The notes below the pieces were generated by a model. That model saw only the letters and a program-made list of their open reading frames with translations, made no database searches and had not been told where the DNA came from. The position numbers and the translations under genes were made by a program. From Bacillota bacterium (GTDB taxonomy: Bacteria > Bacillota > Clostridia > Christensenellales > Pumilibacteraceae), in the NCBI GenBank assembly GCA_009780325.1, contig WRAF01000002.1, positions 53,733-117,732 of the forward strand: a stretch of 64,000 nt of DNA, read 5' to 3'. This document shows positions 61,567 through 64,000 of this stretch, one piece after another. Every line of letters starts with the position of its first letter. Within the stretch, counting starts at the first letter, position 1.

Positions 61567-63405
61567 TCAATAATTATATTTTATCCATTTAGGGATTGTA
61601 TTAGCACTATCTATAGTATTTATATTATACATGCTATTATTTAACATAGGGGAGGAGGGTGCGCTGACAAAACGTGGAGTAAAAGAACTTATTCGTCCCC
61701 AAATTATATTTCTTGAACTTGCAGAATGTGTTGCGCTTAGCTGAATCTGTCCAATAGTATTGAATTGAGGAATGGGAAACCCTAGCCTAAAGGTTTGATC
61801 CCATACTAAAACATTAGCTCTGTTTGATACTTGTATTCTAAAACTGCTAGTATTAAAAACTATTCTTATAACTCTAGCATCAATATTTCTGTTAAATGAT
61901 TGAAACTCAGATGCATGTGTGCCAAAAGTTGTATAAGCACTGTTGCCGCGTATATGCAGTGTCCTTGTCTGTCCATTAAAAAACTGCAATTGAATATTAA
62001 CAGTATTATAGTTTCCGTGCAGATGAATTATTCTGTTTGTAGAAATTGGCAATTCATATGTCCCTGGCTGTATTATTGTTGGCGCATAGTCATTTGTGAT
62101 AGGTCTGACATTTAATGCTGACATAATATTATGTATGCGGCTGGCAAATCCAACTCTTTCTTCCCACCAAAGTATACCTGTATTTCCAGTAGCAAAATGT
62201 AACCCCATTAGATATAAAGTATTATTTGCTCCTCTGATATACACTGGTCCTCCGCTGTCACCGCTCATACCATAATTGGTATAGGTGAAACTATCACGCA
62301 TTGTGCGTCTAGAACCTTCAAATATATTACTAGTAGAAGCATTGCGGCTTGATATTTGACCAAAAGTAATTCCGGTTGCGTAACCTATTCTTTTTACAGC
62401 AGCACCTTGCACAATTTGATTTTCATTGCCCAGTCTTATGTTTCTAAAATAATCTTGTCTTATTACTCTAAGAGTAGTAGGATCAAGAATAGTACGCCTT
62501 GCATAAGGAGAAGGTTGCCAAGCGCTTTGATTTTCAAAGGCAATAAAAGATGTATCAACATTAGTGCCAATTTCACCTCTCGTTACTTGCCCGATACGAG
62601 TTCTGTTTCTTTCAATAATTCCGACATTAAATCCGGAATTATAAGCAACATCACGACGAATACTAGACATCACATGCTCATTAGTCAATACTCCAATTTG
62701 TCCGGTTATTGTGCAAATTGCTTGAGCACCTATTGTGCCTGCATGCCTAAAGCTATTTTCAGAAAGCCGTTCATATAAATAATCGCCTCCATGCAATGAA
62801 TTTAATGAAATACCGCCATAGGCATCAACGATAAAATTAATAGATGTTTCACTATAAAGTCCTTGATATTTTAACAAGTTAATCGCATAAGCTTTGCAAT
62901 TATAATTTGTTAAAAAAACAACTACTTTATTATTCATTTCGTCAATGGATATTCTAAAAATTTCATGCGTATACATTAGCGGGAAAATTGTTTCTTTTAT
63001 AAGCAGCAGGTGATTGTATGAATATGCAAAATGTCTATGCTTGACTGTCTCGTTAAATTGTCTAGTATTTAATGATATTGTACTAAATCTATTGGTCACA
63101 GTTGCAATATTCAATATGCCGTTTTCATCAATAAAAACACCTGCAAAGCTGTCATCATAAACATAGTGTACTTTATTTTCACTATCTATAGTTTCTGTCC
63201 TAATGCTAGGCATTATACTTTCAAAAATTTCAATACTGCGTGCAGAATTATTAAGTCTTTGCTGTGAAAATGTTTCTGCACTGTCAATTTCAAAAGCATA
63301 AGCATTGTCAGAATTTATAAAACCCATATTTAATAGTGCAAAACAAACTAATGCTGAGCATAAAATGAATATAAAAATTATTTTTCTTTTGATTTTTGTT
63401 GCCAT
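61567..63405 (-). CDS. secreted trypsin-like (S1) serine protease
   Basis: 612 residues with GGAG before the ATG. Signal peptide of about 37 residues (KIKRKIIFIFILCSALVCFALL...AYA). A pro-region of about 170 residues is followed by a chymotrypsin-fold domain: His244 in VLTNEHV, Asp284 in TNVDTSFIAFEN and Ser384 in GMSGDSGGPVYI complete the triad, with an oxyanion Gly. The domain resembles streptogrisin-type proteases. A C-terminal beta-rich region (about 440-600: YELPISTNRIIHLHGNYNTVNIQLQFF) may bind the cell surface or substrate. It lies downstream of a lipoprotein gene on the same strand. Confidence 0.88.
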   Translation of the reverse strand: MATKIKRKIIFIFILCSALVCFALLNMGFINSDNAYAFEIDSAETFSQQRLNNSARSIEIFESIMPSIRTETIDSENKVHYVYDDSFAGVFIDENGILNIATVTNRFSTISLNTRQFNETVKHRHFAYSYNHLLLIKETIFPLMYTHEIFRISIDEMNNKVVVFLTNYNCKAYAINLLKYQGLYSETSINFIVDAYGGISLNSLHGGDYLYERLSENSFRHAGTIGAQAICTITGQIGVLTNEHVMSSIRRDVAYNSGFNVGIIERNRTRIGQVTRGEIGTNVDTSFIAFENQSAWQPSPYARRTILDPTTLRVIRQDYFRNIRLGNENQIVQGAAVKRIGYATGITFGQISSRNASTSNIFEGSRRTMRDSFTYTNYGMSGDSGGPVYIRGANNTLYLMGLHFATGNTGILWWEERVGFASRIHNIMSALNVRPITNDYAPTIIQPGTYELPISTNRIIHLHGNYNTVNIQLQFFNGQTRTLHIRGNSAYTTFGTHASEFQSFNRNIDARVIRIVFNTSSFRIQVSNRANVLVWDQTFRLGFPIPQFNTIGQIQLSATHSASSRNIIWGRISSFTPRFVSAPSSPMLNNSMYNINTIDSANTIPKWIKYNY

Positions 63406-63458
63406 AATTTTTTTCTCCTATTGATTAAGTGTTTTGTAGTTTGTGTAGCTCACAATAA

Positions 63459-64000
63459 TTATCTATGATAATTTCTATCACGACTAGAAAATGTTATTGT
63501 TAGATTATCCGATATTCTTGTTATTTCAATAATTGCTTTGTGAGAATAAGCTGAATCTCTAATTGTTCCGATTCGCATAGTCGTGATAAATTCTATAGTT
63601 AACGTATTATTAGCATATTTCATAATATTTACCTCATAACCTGTCACATCAGGAGGTCTTCCCATAAATTCAATAAAAATAAGTTGATATGATACAAAAA
63701 AAGCATTATCATACTCTGTTAGAAAATTTTCATAATCAAAATTCTCTAAGTGATTAGTGCCAACCTCTCCCCATTCATCCCATTTTCTCAATTCTTCTTT
63801 TTGCCATTCTATTAATTCATTCCTATTGTTAATGAGCTTTATTTCATTGTCACTAATACTAAGAATTGTGAAACTCTTATCAAAATGAGCAATAAACCTA
63901 GCATTATCTAGCCCATAGATATATCCCTCATTAGGGTTTGAACCATCACACCCGCTAAGCCCTATCATTCCAAATATCATAACTAGTGCAATACCCAGAC
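63459..64000 (-). CDS. predicted lipoprotein, 5' end beyond the window
   Basis: The frame is open to base 64000: upstream of the first visible ATG (63980) it still reads hydrophobic residues (LGIALV then MIFGMIGLSGC), so the start lies outside. A lipobox GLSGC is followed by an acidic mature domain with FDKSFTILSISDNEIKLI and a beta-rich end. About 168 mature residues. No family recognised. It lies 53 nt upstream of the secreted protease gene and may be cotranscribed. Confidence 0.65.
   Translation of the reverse strand, partial: LGIALVMIFGMIGLSGCDGSNPNEGYIYGLDNARFIAHFDKSFTILSISDNEIKLINNRNELIEWQKEELRKWDEWGEVGTNHLENFDYENFLTEYDNAFFVSYQLIFIEFMGRPPDVTGYEVNIMKYANNTLTIEFITTMRIGTIRDSAYSHKAIIEITRISDNLTITFSSRDRNYHR

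Overview
This 64 kb window is a chromosomal segment of a low-GC bacterium that is most likely an anaerobic, possibly spore-forming member of the Clostridia (Bacillota). The evidence is AT-rich DNA with TTGACA/TATAAT promoters, a rplU-prp-rpmA operon in which L27 carries a cleavable N-terminal extension, reverse rubrerythrin next to PerR, a VorABCD-type 2-oxoacid:ferredoxin oxidoreductase, CotF-like coat proteins, an EndoA/MazF toxin, VanW and SpoVB-like proteins, and a tetrahydrofolate riboswitch. TGA is used as a stop, so the standard code applies. There are no rRNA genes, CRISPR arrays, intact insertion sequences or prophage modules. The window is core chromosome with several small accessory or decaying islands.

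Layout. 1-3150: a partial membrane protein, an anchored unknown protein and murG. 3220-7890: a palindromic intergenic region, then parE and parC (type IIA topoisomerase). 7900-11040: lipoproteins, a broken tRNA-Thr, an intact tRNA-Thr(GGT), an M1 metallopeptidase and an amidase. 11150-12330: rubrerythrin-perR with a PerR-like operator. 12387-17250: a compact six-gene shikimate operon (aroC-B-A-E-Q-K). 17400-27610: nadE, phosphohexomutase, transketolase, an odd ABC ATPase, an ABC-F protein, a U32 peptidase and trmL. 27750-33070: a small exported peptide, two coat-like proteins, recX, an S58 peptidase, acpS, a DUF5677-like protein, and an antitoxin with mazF. 33070-33780: decayed gene remnants. 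33791-38860: uvrB and uvrA. 38909-41960: an XRE regulator, an acidic Cys-rich lipoprotein and an 18-repeat MORN protein. 42100-43510: a THF riboswitch controlling a FolT-like ECF S component. 43780-49000: a membrane protein behind a triplet-repeat promoter, a frameshifted SpoVB-like flippase and a transglutaminase-like lipoprotein. 49000-57920: vanW, a membrane HNH protein, cca, lgt, pncB, a DivIVA-like protein and rplU-prp-rpmA. 57920-58600: non-coding, with inverted repeats and hairpins. 58600-64000: the vor operon, a secreted trypsin-like protease and a partial lipoprotein.

Three window-wide signals are not explained by ordinary annotation. First, the dyad CAAAC-N4-GTTTG occurs seven times perfectly; four of these are the identical 14-mer CAAACTAGTGTTTG, at both intergenic and intragenic sites. 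It resembles a variant Gram-positive LexA box or a dispersed chromosomal site. Second, at least a dozen operon-leading genes have a -10 box ending only 6-9 nt before the ATG and no Shine-Dalgarno, which predicts widespread leaderless mRNAs; genes inside operons do have Shine-Dalgarno sites. Third, an AGC triplet tract lies in an over-long promoter spacer, consistent with a slippage-tunable promoter. No complete novel defence or biosynthetic system could be demonstrated. The most system-like unknown is the XRE / acidic Cys-rich lipoprotein / MORN-repeat cluster.

All calls come from reading the sequence without database searches. Family names rest on recognised motifs.
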